Counted from the first letter of the stretch, positions 1-7,633 are shown. The stretch is DNA of 64,000 nucleotides from GCA-2861595 sp035525365 (GCA_035525365.1 DATLEK010000092.1:1-64000); one strand, 5' to 3'. Program-made: numbers and translations. Notes: a model not told the origin generated them from the letters alone.

Positions 1-66
1 GTCGACGGTTCAAGTAAAGGTGCCGGGGCCTCACCTCACGCCAGCGCTAAGCAGCCTCTTGGCCCA

Positions 67-130
67 GGTGTACGAAAACTCCGGAATCGGTGTACGGATT
101 CGATCGGAATGGGTGTACGAAAACCTCCGG
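67..130. repeat. IS21-like terminal repeats (remnant)
   Basis: The octamer ggtgtacg occurs three times (about 67, 89 and 112), spaced 22-23 bp. The first and third copies continue as aaaac and then ccgg, and the second continues as gattcgatcgg. Regularly spaced repeats of this kind are typical of the ends of IS21-family elements, where IstA binds. No istA or istB reading frame is visible in the window, so this would be a solo end or the edge of an element lying to the left. The family assignment is inference from repeat spacing and wording. Confidence 0.4.
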
Positions 131-138
131 CGCCCTCA

Positions 139-239
139 CCGAGGCAGTGGCCAGCGCCATCAAGGCTGTGGAGACGGCTGTCCCCGGCGCGCGAGTAGTT
201 GAGATCCACCGTGAGCAAGACGTGGCTGCCGCGGGTTGA
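139..239 (+). pseudogene. Fragment of small HTH-type regulator gene (C-terminal side)
   Basis: Reading from 141 the frame gives AVASAIKAVETAVPGARVVE, then IHREQDVAAAG and a stop at 237-239. The first 71 bases match 6493-6563 at 69 of 71 positions, where the N-terminal part of the same gene is kept. The piece has no start codon of its own because the upstream side is replaced by IS21-like repeats. I recognise the wording from small actinobacterial DNA-binding proteins that begin MxLFSFTLTVEGADL. It is a dead fragment. Confidence 0.6.
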
Positions 240-372
240 CGATGCCGGCCCCGACAATCGAACTCGGGGACAAGGAGCTGAGCCCCCAGGGCTGAGATGC
301 AGCCTGACTCCTCCGCTTGGGAGTCCAACTGACACGAGTTGCGGTTGTGTCGTTTACTGGTACGCTAGCCGT

Positions 373-798
373 GTGCCCGAAGTCGCTTCATTCGAGCTTC
401 CCAAACCACAACGGAAGCGCCTCGCCGCGGTGGTCAGCGGTCTTGATGCAGGTGGCCCTATGGCAGTGCGGACAGACGAGGGCGAGGCCGAGCTTCCACC
501 GGCGGCGCGAGCCGCAGTTCGCCAACTTCTGGCGGACCTAGCAGCTGGCACCGCTGTCCACCTGGTCACTGACGAAACCGAGTTGACGACCCAGGATGCA
601 GCGACTCTTCTCGGCATCTCCCGTACCTACCTTGTCCGGCTGGTAAACGACGGCAGGATCCCGGCCCACCTGGTCGGTACCCATCGGCGGCTCAGAGCCG
701 CGGACGTGGTGGCATACAAGGCTCGCCGCGATGCCCGCCTGGCCGGAGTAGACGCCATTGCCGCGGCCGATGTCGCGGTCGGCGTCCGATACCACTGA
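373..798 (+). CDS. Excisionase-type HTH antitoxin
   Basis: A 142-residue protein from GTG 373. The C-terminal half carries a MerR/excisionase-like helix-turn-helix: LTTQDAATLLGISRTYLVRLVNDG (split here as residues about 76-99), followed by IPAHLVGTHRRL and AADVVAYK. Such proteins are the DNA-binding antitoxins of a class of PIN-domain toxin pairs. The toxin gene starts 15 bp after its stop, so the two are surely co-transcribed. The start was chosen because the protein family begins shortly before the linker PKPQRKRL; a longer frame exists upstream but has low-complexity shadow sequence. Expected role: neutralise the PIN nuclease and repress the operon. Confidence 0.75.
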   Translation: MPEVASFELPKPQRKRLAAVVSGLDAGGPMAVRTDEGEAELPPAARAAVRQLLADLAAGTAVHLVTDETELTTQDAATLLGISRTYLVRLVNDGRIPAHLVGTHRRLRAADVVAYKARRDARLAGVDAIAAADVAVGVRYH

Positions 799-813
799 TC
801 GTTCGGCGACTGG

Positions 814-1371
814 GTGCGAGTCGTCCTCGACGCGTGCGTCCTATACCCTCCCTCGCTCCGTGACCTGCTCTTGACCCTTGCCGCCCTCGATGCCTTCGAG
901 GCGCGCTGGAGCGAGGAGATCCTCGATGAACTGCGCCGCAACGTCGTGGCGGACAACCCCGGCCTCGACCCCGACCGCTTCAACGCTCACACGCTGGGCG
1001 AGATGCGCCGCCACTTCCCGGAGGCGATGGTCGCTGTGAGCCACGATGACATCGAGCGACTCGACAACCACCCGAACGACCGTCATGTGGCCGCCGTCGC
1101 CATCGTTACCAGCGCTGATGGGATCGTCACCATGAACCTCAAAGACTTCCGGAGCCGTGTTCTCGACGAGGCGGGAATCGCCGTGCTCACGCCCGGTCGA
1201 CTCGTCGAGCAGGTGCTTGGCGAGGGACCTGAAGTGCTCGCGCACGCTCTGCGGCGGATTGCCGCACGCTGGACGAACCCCCCTCGCTCACCAGTGGAGT
1301 TGCTCGACGTGCTCGCTGCCCACCCGACCATGAAGAGGCCAATGAGACAGGCCCGAGCCATATTCAGGTGA
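814..1371 (+). CDS. PIN-domain ribonuclease toxin (VapC-like)
   Basis: A 185-residue protein from GTG 814. It opens with RVVLDACVLYP, the first acidic strand of a PIN fold, and has further acidic positions at EEILDEL (about residue 34), HPNDRHVAAVA (about 86) and TADGIVTMNLKDF-like residues near 101-112, matching the D/E set that binds metal in PIN nucleases. It is longer than classical VapC (about 130 residues), with a C-terminal helical extension after RLVEQVL. It follows the HTH antitoxin by 15 bp. Inferred function: RNA cleavage when released from the antitoxin. The target RNA cannot be told from the sequence. Confidence 0.75.
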   Translation: MRVVLDACVLYPPSLRDLLLTLAALDAFEARWSEEILDELRRNVVADNPGLDPDRFNAHTLGEMRRHFPEAMVAVSHDDIERLDNHPNDRHVAAVAIVTSADGIVTMNLKDFRSRVLDEAGIAVLTPGRLVEQVLGEGPEVLAHALRRIAARWTNPPRSPVELLDVLAAHPTMKRPMRQARAIFR

Positions 1372-1454
1372 ACCCCGCGAAGCCTGGAAGCGCTCTCGCG
1401 CATGGCCGCCAAGATCAACGAGAAAACCGCAGGTCAGCCACGCAGAGCACCTTG

Positions 1455-1479
1455 GGTGCTCGCCGGGGCGAGCGAAGAT
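1455..1479. repeat. 25-bp left-end repeat, copy 1 (inverted partner at 4211-4235)
   Basis: The 25 bases beginning ggtgctcgcc and ending agcgaagat are repeated exactly, in inverted orientation, at 4211-4235. Each copy lies about 290 bp upstream of the start codon of an IS110 transposase reading away from it. This makes it a shared left-end motif of the two elements, not a chance repeat. Confidence 0.75.
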
Positions 1480-1746
1480 GTTGCGGCGCGCTCGCCCGTC
1501 GCGCCTGTGCCCGTCGCGGCCGTCGCGGCCTTGAGCCCTATGTCGTCGAGGAGCCAGAATGGTGGCGTCCGTCCCGGTAAGACACCGAAGCCTCTGTAGT
1601 GCCGCCGAGCCTGTAGGTCAGCATGGTGGTGGAGGGCTCCCACGGGAACCGTGGAATGTTGCCATCGAGCACGAGCATCAGACTTCTGATCTTTTCCTGC
1701 CCTCCCCGGAGCGGTCACCAGGAACCGAGAGAAGGGAGAGAAGCGA

Positions 1747-2454
1747 ATGGATGTGGTCCATCCCCGGTGTGCCGGGGTCGATGTCTCAAAGCGTGACGCC
1801 AAGGTGTGCATCCGCATCGCCGGCACGGGTCGCGCCAGGGCCAAATCGACGGTGAGGACCTGGGGCTCGGTCACCAACCAGGTCCTTGCGCTTCGAGATC
1901 ACCTGATCGCCGAGCAGGTGACGCTCGTGGTGATGGAGGCCACAGGCGACTACTGGAAGCCCTTCTTCTACCTGCTCGAAGACGGGCCCTTCGAGGTGAT
2001 GCTCGTCAATGCCCGCCACGTCAAGAACCTCCCCGGACGAAAGACCGATGTCTCCGACGCGGCCTGGCTCGCTGAGCTGGGGGCACACGGCCTTGTCCGT
2101 GGCTCGTTCGTCCCGCCCGAGCCGATCCGGCAGCTACGCGACCTGACCCGCACACGTACCACGATCACTCGCGATCGCGCCCGGGAGATCCAGCGACTTG
2201 AGAAGCTCCTCGAGGATGCCGGCATCAAGCTGTCTTCGGTCGCCAGTGACATCACTGGCGTGTCGGGGCGGGCGATGCTTGCTGCGCTGATCGCCGGAGA
2301 ACGCGATCCAGCCCAGCTGGCCGATCTGGCCAAACGACGGATGCGCTCCAAGATCCCCGAGCTCACCGAGGCGCTCACCGGCCGATTCGGTGCCCACCAT
2401 GCCTTTCTGGCCCGACTCCACCTCGACCTGACCGGAAAATTACAACCGTGTTAG
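1747..2454 (+). pseudogene. IS110 transposase, 3' truncated
   Basis: 235 residues from ATG 1747, preceded by gagagaaggg-type RBS sequence. It contains the N-terminal RuvC-like DEDD domain: GVDVSK (residue about 10), MEATGDYW (about 60) and KTDVSDAAW (about 98), then the coiled region ending GRFGAHHAFLARLHLDLTG. The C-terminal domain with the catalytic serine is missing, so the protein cannot transpose. The last residues KLQPC come from unrelated sequence at the truncation point. It is only moderately similar to the facing copy at 2590-3948, so the two are different IS110 members and not recent duplicates. Confidence 0.85.
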
Positions 2455-2493
2455 GCGCGTGCCGGTCTGCCCGCGCTCGGCGGGGTTTGGGGT

Positions 2494-2528
2494 GCGGGGC
2501 GAAGCCCCGCTCGGGGCGCCAGCCCCGA
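2494..2528. other. Tandem GC hairpins between the two IS110 copies
   Basis: Two perfect hairpins stand side by side: gcggggc-gaa-gccccgc (2494-2510) and tcggggc-gcca-gccccga (2511-2528). They lie in the gap between the truncation point of the first transposase and the 3' end of the second. They could be a terminator pair without a T tract, or subterminal structure of the right end of the second IS110. I cannot decide which. Confidence 0.5.
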
Positions 2529-2589
2529 CCTGCGTCGTCGGGTGGGACCGGAGCCTTTATGGCCGCAAGGTGCGGCTACTGCGGTGGTC

Positions 2590-3948
2590 TCAGGCTGCGG
2601 GGCTCAGGGTGACACGGTGGCCGAGAGCTTCGAGCTGACCGACCAGGTTGCGGGTGCGCCGGGCGGTGTCGAGGCGCTTGGTGTAGTAGTCGGAGCCGAG
2701 ATCGTTTGAACGTGGTCGCAGGATCGGCGAGGAGGTGGAAGATGACGACCAGGATCGACCGTTCGATGGCAGCGAGGGCCTTGGCCTTGGGCATGCGCTT
2801 GGCCAGCCGTCGATAGCGCTCACCCAGGAATGTGTCGGTCTTGGCTGCCCCCATGGCCATCTGGCCGAGGGCGGCCTTCAGGTATGGGTTGCCCTTGCCC
2901 GTCTTGGCCCTGCCCGTCTTGGCACCCGACTGCACGGTCCGTGGTGACACCTTGGCCCACGAGCACAGGCGCTCGGCAGTGCCGAAGACGCCCATGTCCA
3001 AGCCGATCTCGCCGATGACCGCCCGGGCCGAGTCGGCCCCGGCCCCGGGGATCGCACTGATCCGTTCGATGGTGCGGGGTAGCTCCGCGAGACGACCTCG
3101 CCGGTGGCGGTATCGACAACGGGAGGGACCGAGTCAATCGGCACGGCGGCGATGGCGTTATCGAGCAGGCCGGTCACGGTGTGGATGCGCCCGCTGAGAT
3201 CGTCGATCTGGTCGAGGAGCATCCGGGCCAGGCGGGCATGGTGGTCGGTGAAGCGCCCGTCCACTGCCTCGGCCAGGGCACCCATGCGGGACCGGGCCCG
3301 GCGCTGCGCCAGGTTGGCGAGAACCCTGGGGTCCCGCTCGCCGGCGATGAGCGCCTCGATCATCGCCCGGCCCGAAACCCCGTGGACATCGGTGAGCACC
3401 GAGGAGATCTTCACCAGGGCGTCCTCGAGCAGCTTCTCGACGCGCTGCTTGACCCGGGTGCGGTCCTCGACCAGATCGAAACGGGCCCGGGCCAGGTCAC
3501 GGACGCGCCGCATCGGCTCGGCCGGCACGAAACTGGCCGAGACCATCGACCGCTCGGCCAGCTTTGCCAGCCACACTGCGTCGATCTTGTCGGTCTTTGG
3601 GCGTCCCGGCACGTTGCGGGCCTGTTTGGCGTTGACCAGCCACACCTCCAAGCCGACCCCTTCCAGGATGTAATAGAAGGGCCGCCAGTAGTCAGATGTC
3701 GACTCCAAGACGATGCGCTCGATCCTCTGGCCGAGGAGATGGTCGGCCAACTCGCACAACGCCTTGGTGGTTGCCTTCACCTCCCAGACTTTGGTGACCC
3801 GCCTGCCCACGACGGTGTCATGGGGCACCCGGGTGCAGACCATCCCTGTCGCCTTGGCCACGTCGATCGCGGCGACGCGTTCCACGATCTGTTGGCCTTC
3901 GTCGACATCCACTTCCATTGGTTGTTGCATGGAGCTGTTCCTCCTCAC
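2590..3948 (-). pseudogene. IS110 transposase with two frameshifts
   Basis: Read leftward from 3948, the frame gives a full IS110 N-terminal domain: AAIDVAK, LESTSDYWRPFYYILE, RPKTDKIDAVWLAKL. Near 3085-3095 the reading shifts by one base after PPVVDTATGEV into ELPRTIERISAIPGAGADSA, continuing through LCSWAKVSPRTVQSGAKTG and GNPYLKAALGQMA, which is the C-terminal transposase domain. Near 2700-2710 a second shift leads into LGSDYYTKRLDTARRTRN and the stop at 2590. All domains are present but in three frames, so it is inactive unless the shifts are sequencing errors. An alternative start is at about 3933 or 3927. Confidence 0.85.
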
Positions 3949-4210
3949 GCGGGGTAGGTTGTGTACGCGGGCCTGCCCGGGGGTCCGGTGGGAACCGAAA
4001 ATCTGACCGGCGTGCTCGAAGCAACAATGCGCGACCCTTCAACAGGGGCCCCGGCGCCAGGCTGATGACGACCTCAACGGCCAAGGAAGCAACGGCGTCG
4101 GCAGGCAGGCCCGCACCATTTTCGCCCCTGGGCGACGTCCCCGCCAGGGGACGCTGGGGCTGATGCGAAGATTCCAGATTCTCCCTGCTACCTGCTCCCG
4201 GGCGCACCGA

Positions 4211-4235
4211 ATCTTCGCTCGCCCCGGCGAGCACC
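4211..4235. repeat. 25-bp left-end repeat, copy 2
   Basis: Exact inverted copy of 1455-1479. It lies directly next to the interrupted phosphatase frame, so its outer edge (about 4235-4237) is likely the true left boundary of this IS110 element. That edge also gives the target site used. Confidence 0.75.
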
Positions 4236-4590
4236 AAAGACGACAGCCTCGTTCGTCGGGCTGTGGCCGACCATGAGCACCCGTGCTCCGTCGGACAACT
4301 GATCGAGCACCCTGCGCAACGCCGAGCCGAGCATCACCGCCTCCTGCTCCACCAGTTCCGGATCAGCAGAACGAAGAGCGTGAAGCTCGCGGCTGCCGGC
4401 CTCGTTGTAGGCGGACGACACCCTCTACCGGTCCTCTGCCTTCGAGCGAAGGCCCTGCTCGACCACAACCGCGCCCGGTACCTCTTTTTTGGCTGCCGCA
4501 AGGAAACAGGCCAGCGTCTGCGTAGCCCGTTGTGCCCGTTGCCGGGCAGCACCGTTCCAGCGGTGACGATGTCCGGCAAGAGGTAGCCCT
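4236..4590 (-). pseudogene. Histidine phosphatase family gene, interrupted by IS110
   Basis: Read leftward, one frame gives RQRAQRATQTLACFLAAAKK, EVPGAVVVEQGLRSKAED, a TAG stop at 4425-4427, then SSAYNEAGSRELHALRSAD and ARVLMVGHSPTNEAVVFG. The last piece with its GHS is the typical second half of histidine phosphatases (SixA/phosphoglycerate-mutase fold). Upstream, GHRHRWNG may be what is left of the RHG catalytic motif. The frame runs straight into the IS110 left end after VVFG, so the 3' end has been lost. The in-frame stop is a second lesion. The family call rests on wording I recognise, not on a search. Confidence 0.55.
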
Positions 4591-4677
4591 TGTCGCGTTC
4601 CGTCCGTCTAGGACCTTGTCCCCGGATAGCATCCGGTGCGCCCTGGGCTGCCGGCGTCCGGAGAGAAGGGCTCGAGC

Positions 4678-5955
4678 GTGTCGTCGTCTCATATTCGCCG
4701 AGGAGCGGGCAGTGCCGCACTAGCTGCGGCAGGCCTGCTGGCCTTCCAAGTGGTCAAGTACAGGCGAAGGACGCGCCAACGCTTTGAGATGCCGGAAAGG
4801 CCTGTGCCGGGCACCCCCGAGTTCTCACGCCTGGTTTCGGCCATGACCGGGGCTCCCTTGCGGCCCGGCAACCGCGTTCAGATCTTGCGCAATGGTGCCA
4901 CCCTCGACGCAATGGTGGAGGCCATCTCCTCAGCGACGGAGACCGTTGACTGCTCCTCCTACATCTACTGGCCGGGTGAGACCGCCGACCTGTTCAGCGC
5001 GGCGTTCATTGATCGGGCCCGAGCCGGCGTCGAGGTCAACCTGGTTCTCGACGGCTACGGCTCGGCCAAGCTCGACAGGGACCACCTGGAGCGGCTCCGG
5101 AGCTCCGGAGTGAACGTCTCCATCTTCCGCCCGCCGCGCTGGTACAACCTCACGAAGCTGAACAACCGCATGCACCGACGCATCCTGGTGGTGGACGGCG
5201 TGCTCGCGTTTGCCGGAGGCGTGGGCATCGCCGAGGTCTGGACCGGCAACGCCCAAGACCCCGACCACTGGCGGGAGACCCATCTGCACATCGAGGGACC
5301 AGCGGTGGCGGATCTCTTCGGCGCCTTCCTCGAGAACTGGGTCACCGCAACCGGAGGGCTTCTCACCGGAACCCACATCGCCGATCCTGGGAGCTTCGAC
5401 GACGGTGTCGAGCTGCAGGTGACGAGGAGCACCCCCACGGGCGGCGCCACGGCCGCCACCGAGCTCTTCTACTCCGCCATCGCCGGGGCACGGGAGCGAT
5501 TGTGGCTCACCACCGCTTACTTCGCCCCCGACAGAACCTTCGAGAAGGTCCTCTGCGACGCCGCACGGCGGGGGGTTGACGTTCGCGTCCTCGTGAACGG
5601 CCAGCACGTTGACAAGGAGGTCGCCCGCCAGGCAGGGCGCCGCTCCTACGGCAAGCTGCTCAACGCCGGAGCGAGGATGTTCGAGTACGACAAGACCATG
5701 CTGCACGCCAAGGTTCTTTTGGTCGACCGTCGCTGGGCCAACGTGGGGTCGGGGAACTTCGACAACCGCTCGCTGGATCTCGACCTCGAGATCAATGTGG
5801 CCATGTTGGACCCCGATCTCGTCGAGGAGTTGAGCAGTCACTTCCTCGAGGATCTCGACGTGTCGACGGAGATTGACCTGGAGACGTGGAAGAAGCGGCC
5901 GTGGTGCAAGCGGGCGGGGGAGCTCGCCACCGATGTCATCCGCCAGTCACTGTGA
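4678..5955 (+). CDS. cls: Phospholipase D-family cardiolipin synthase
   Basis: 425 residues from GTG 4678, with gagagaaggg 8 bp upstream. An N-terminal segment (about residues 11-22, AALAAAGLLAFQVV) can anchor it in the membrane. Two PLD motifs follow: MHRRILVVDG near residue 165 and LHAKVLLVD, then GSGNFDNRS, from residue 342. The order and spacing fit bacterial cardiolipin synthases, which join two phosphatidylglycerols or use CDP-diacylglycerol. The first motif has HxR in place of the usual HxK, which may change activity; the second is canonical. It is the only intact gene between decayed mobile pieces and has no operon partner. Confidence 0.85.
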   Translation: MSSSHIRRGAGSAALAAAGLLAFQVVKYRRRTRQRFEMPERPVPGTPEFSRLVSAMTGAPLRPGNRVQILRNGATLDAMVEAISSATETVDCSSYIYWPGETADLFSAAFIDRARAGVEVNLVLDGYGSAKLDRDHLERLRSSGVNVSIFRPPRWYNLTKLNNRMHRRILVVDGVLAFAGGVGIAEVWTGNAQDPDHWRETHLHIEGPAVADLFGAFLENWVTATGGLLTGTHIADPGSFDDGVELQVTRSTPTGGATAATELFYSAIAGARERLWLTTAYFAPDRTFEKVLCDAARRGVDVRVLVNGQHVDKEVARQAGRRSYGKLLNAGARMFEYDKTMLHAKVLLVDRRWANVGSGNFDNRSLDLDLEINVAMLDPDLVEELSSHFLEDLDVSTEIDLETWKKRPWCKRAGELATDVIRQSL

Positions 5956-6335
5956 ACCCATGTGCCTGACGGCGACGATGGCGGTCCAGCCGTCGGAAGG
6001 TTGACCGCGTTCACTGGATCGGCGAGTGCCTGATCATTCCAGTCCGTGAACACATCCACTCTCGACGACGAATCCACCCGTGCTCATGGGCCTCAAGCCT
6101 TCGATGAAGTCTTCGTACGTGTAGGACGGGTGAAACTGGACCCCAGCAGGCGCCCTGGCTCCTCGGTGACCCCGGGAGGAACTGCGCATCGACCTGGCCG
6201 GTGCGGGTAGAGAACTCGGCGAGAACATCGGGGGCGACGGTGGCGATCTCGGCGATGGCGTTGATCGGCTCGTTCCACTCCACCCCGAGGCGCCGGCTGT
6301 CCTCATCAGCTCTCATCTGGGAGCGGAGGAAGATC
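5956..6335. other. Decayed stretch without an intact gene
   Basis: No intact gene. A weak hairpin (gacggc/gccgtc arms near 5966-5994) follows the cls stop and could terminate it. The rest contains the McrB-like fragment listed separately and out-of-frame sequence. Confidence 0.5.
6037..6150 (-). pseudogene. McrB-type restriction AAA+ protein fragment
   Basis: Leftward frame ending at 6034 reads VQFHPSYTYEDFIEGLRP followed by STGGFVVESG. The phrase HPSYTYEDFIEG is a hallmark of McrB-family GTPase/AAA+ proteins of modification-dependent restriction systems. No Walker motifs, no McrC and no start codon are near, so only about 35 codons remain. It shows that a restriction locus once lay here. 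Confidence 0.55.
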
Positions 6336-6572
6336 ATGATGCTTTTCAGCTTCACCTTGACAGTCGAGGGTGCCGACCTCACGGCCGGCGCCGCCCAAGA
6401 CGAACTGTTCGAGGCAGGTTGTAACGAAGCCACCTTCGGCGTATCAGACGGCGTCCAGACTGCCGAATTTGATCGGGAGGCGTTGGACTTTGCCGAGGCA
6501 GTGGCCAGCGCCATCAAGGCTGTGGAGACGGCTGTCCCCGGCGCGCGAGTAGTCGAGGTCCACGTGGAGCGC
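6336..6572 (+). pseudogene. Small HTH-type regulator, N-terminal fragment
   Basis: From ATG 6336 (RBS gcggaggaag) the frame reads MMLFSFTLTVEGADLTAG, DELFEAGCNEATFGVSDGVQ, and on through AVASAIKAVETAVPGARVVE. I know this start from actinobacterial DNA-binding proteins of about 140 residues with an HTH after the VVE block. Here sequence after about 6565 (VERPGGTKV...) no longer fits, and the open frame then runs through unrelated DNA to 6965. The 139-239 fragment at the window start is a partial second copy of this gene. Confidence 0.6.
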
Positions 6573-6743
6573 CCAGGCGGTACCAAGGTGACCAGGAGCC
6601 TGTGGGCGATGCCCTCGAGCTGTTGCACGCCCTCTCCCGGGCAGGGGTCAGATGCGCCTGACAGCGATTTCGACCCGATCGCGCAGGCAACGGTCTCTCG
6701 GCGCGCTGGTCATCCCGGCTGGCAGTGGCCACGGTGGCGCCGG

Positions 6744-6815
6744 ATGAGGCCAGCCGGGTTAGCAGGGCCCGCCTGGCTGATCGACAAGTCGGCTTATGCC
6801 CGCCTCGGGAGGGGC
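6744..6815 (+). pseudogene. VapC PIN-toxin N-terminal fragment
   Basis: From ATG 6744 the frame reads MRPAGLAGPAWLIDKSAYARLG. The phrase WLIDKSAYARL is the first strand and helix of VapC toxins, with the first catalytic Asp. After about 24 codons it runs into a tRNA 3' end at 6837, so the gene was cut by recombination at that point. No antitoxin could be recognised with confidence upstream. Confidence 0.45.
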
Positions 6816-6836
6816 CCCAACGACAATCCGTGCCAC

Positions 6837-6861
6837 AAGGGTTCGATTCCCTTCGCCCGCT
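6837..6861 (+). other. Orphan tRNA 3' end (T-arm plus acceptor strand)
   Basis: The sequence has a perfect T-arm (aaggg, loop ttcgatt, ccctt) followed by the 3' acceptor strand cgcccgc and discriminator t. A matching 5' gcgggcg strand, D-arm and anticodon arm are absent upstream, where a vapC fragment stands instead. The strand would fit a tRNA-Gly. Tyrosine-recombinase islands insert at tRNA 3' ends, so this looks like the distal attachment site of an island or its scar. Confidence 0.6.
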
Positions 6862-7033
6862 CTCAAAGAAAGGCCGCTCGCTGCTCACCAACAGGGTCCT
6901 GCGGCGGTGGGTCCCCCCAGGCCTCCCCCGAGGTGCTGGCGGGTACTAGGAGGATCAAAGCGTGAGCCGGAGGATCCGTGCCGCCCCATCAAGAGGCAAT
7001 GTGGTCAGGCGACACGGCCCTAGCCTTTGGCCC

Positions 7034-7270
7034 ATGTGCCGGAACATCACGCCCCTGCGGGGTCTCGAACCACCTGCCAGCGTCGAGGAGGTGGAATCCG
7101 CCGCCCGTCAGTACATCAGGAAGGTCGCGGCGGTGACCAGGGATCAGATGGCCAGCCCTGCCATAGAGCGGGCCGTGGAACGTGTCGCAGCAGCCACGAC
7201 CGAACTTCTGCGGGAGCTGCCGCCCCGGCGCCGGCCGCCGGCGGTGGTACCGCCCCTACGGCGGCGCTGA
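7034..7270 (+). CDS. DUF2277 family protein
   Basis: 78 residues from ATG 7034. It begins MCRNITPLRGLEPPASVEEV and continues with ARQYIRKVAAVTR and ERAVERVAAATTELL, the complete DUF2277 pattern (CRNI start, two helices). The function of this family is unknown. An open frame continues upstream to 6962, but the family always starts at MCRN, so 7034 is taken. The basic tail PPRRRPPAVVPPLRRR is unusual. It is the first intact gene right of the decayed island and faces a convergent gene 9 bp away. Confidence 0.8.
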   Translation: MCRNITPLRGLEPPASVEEVESAARQYIRKVAAVTRDQMASPAIERAVERVAAATTELLRELPPRRRPPAVVPPLRRR

Positions 7271-7279
7271 GCCGGGCGT

Positions 7280-7633
7280 TCAGCCCCCGAGCTCCATGCG
7301 GGGGCGCAGGTCGATCCCGGCCGCCGTCACACCCTCCTCGAGGAGCTTTCGCTCCAGCTCGGTGAGGCGGCGATACCCGATGAAGAACTCCGGATCAGGG
7401 GCGTCGGGGATGTCGAGCATGTGGCCGACCACGACGAGCGCCTCGTCGTAGGCATACATGACGCGGTTCCAGCCACCCGGAGTGGGCGGGGAGAGTCCCT
7501 CCTGGCCATGGAGTGGGAGGGCGGCCCGCAGCGCCCGCAACTCAGCACCGAGGTGCTCTCTGGCCACGGAGCTGGGGACGCCCAATTGGGCGGCCAGGCC
7601 CTCGATCGTCTTTGAACCGTCGTTCATACTCAT
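7280..7633 (-). CDS. Conserved hypothetical protein
   Basis: 117 residues from ATG 7633 (another ATG at 7627). It contains TIEGLAAQLGVPSSVAREHL, which looks like a short helix-turn-helix, then an acidic middle with DEALVVVGHMLDIPDAPDPE and a helical end. I do not recognise the family. Its start overlaps the stop of the small membrane protein upstream (ATGA), so the two form an operon read leftward. Confidence 0.55.
   Translation of the reverse strand: MSMNDGSKTIEGLAAQLGVPSSVAREHLGAELRALRAALPLHGQEGLSPPTPGGWNRVMYAYDEALVVVGHMLDIPDAPDPEFFIGYRRLTELERKLLEEGVTAAGIDLRPRMELGG

Larger units (their letters stand above)
1455..2454 (+). mobile_element. IS110-family element, truncated copy
   Basis: The element runs from a shared left-end sequence at 1455-1479 through about 270 bp of non-coding DNA to the truncated transposase gene at 1747. 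Known IS110 elements carry a long non-coding left end that is transcribed as the bridge RNA guiding target choice, so 1455-1746 is the candidate bridge-RNA region. The 3' part of the transposase and the right end are missing; the sequence changes abruptly after about 2440. The 1480-1746 stretch holds no credible gene. Confidence 0.6.
2590..4235 (-). mobile_element. IS110-family element, full length but decayed
   Basis: The element reads leftward from the 25-bp left-end motif at 4211-4235 to at least the transposase stop at 2590; the right end is probably within 2455-2590. The 3949-4210 left end has no credible gene and is the expected place for a bridge RNA. Both IS110 left ends also share a second block about 100 bp before the start codon (tgttgc, then tcgagcacg, then tcaga; near 1658 in one copy and near 4028 in the other). 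The left boundary interrupts a histidine phosphatase reading frame at about 4236. Confidence 0.65.

Noticed and set aside
3181..3957. Rightward open frame over the second IS110 transposase
   Set aside because: Antisense to a recognised transposase, which fully explains the sequence.
6837..6861. Functional tRNA gene
   Set aside because: Only the T-arm and 3' acceptor strand are present; no 5' strand, D-arm or anticodon arm can be found upstream.
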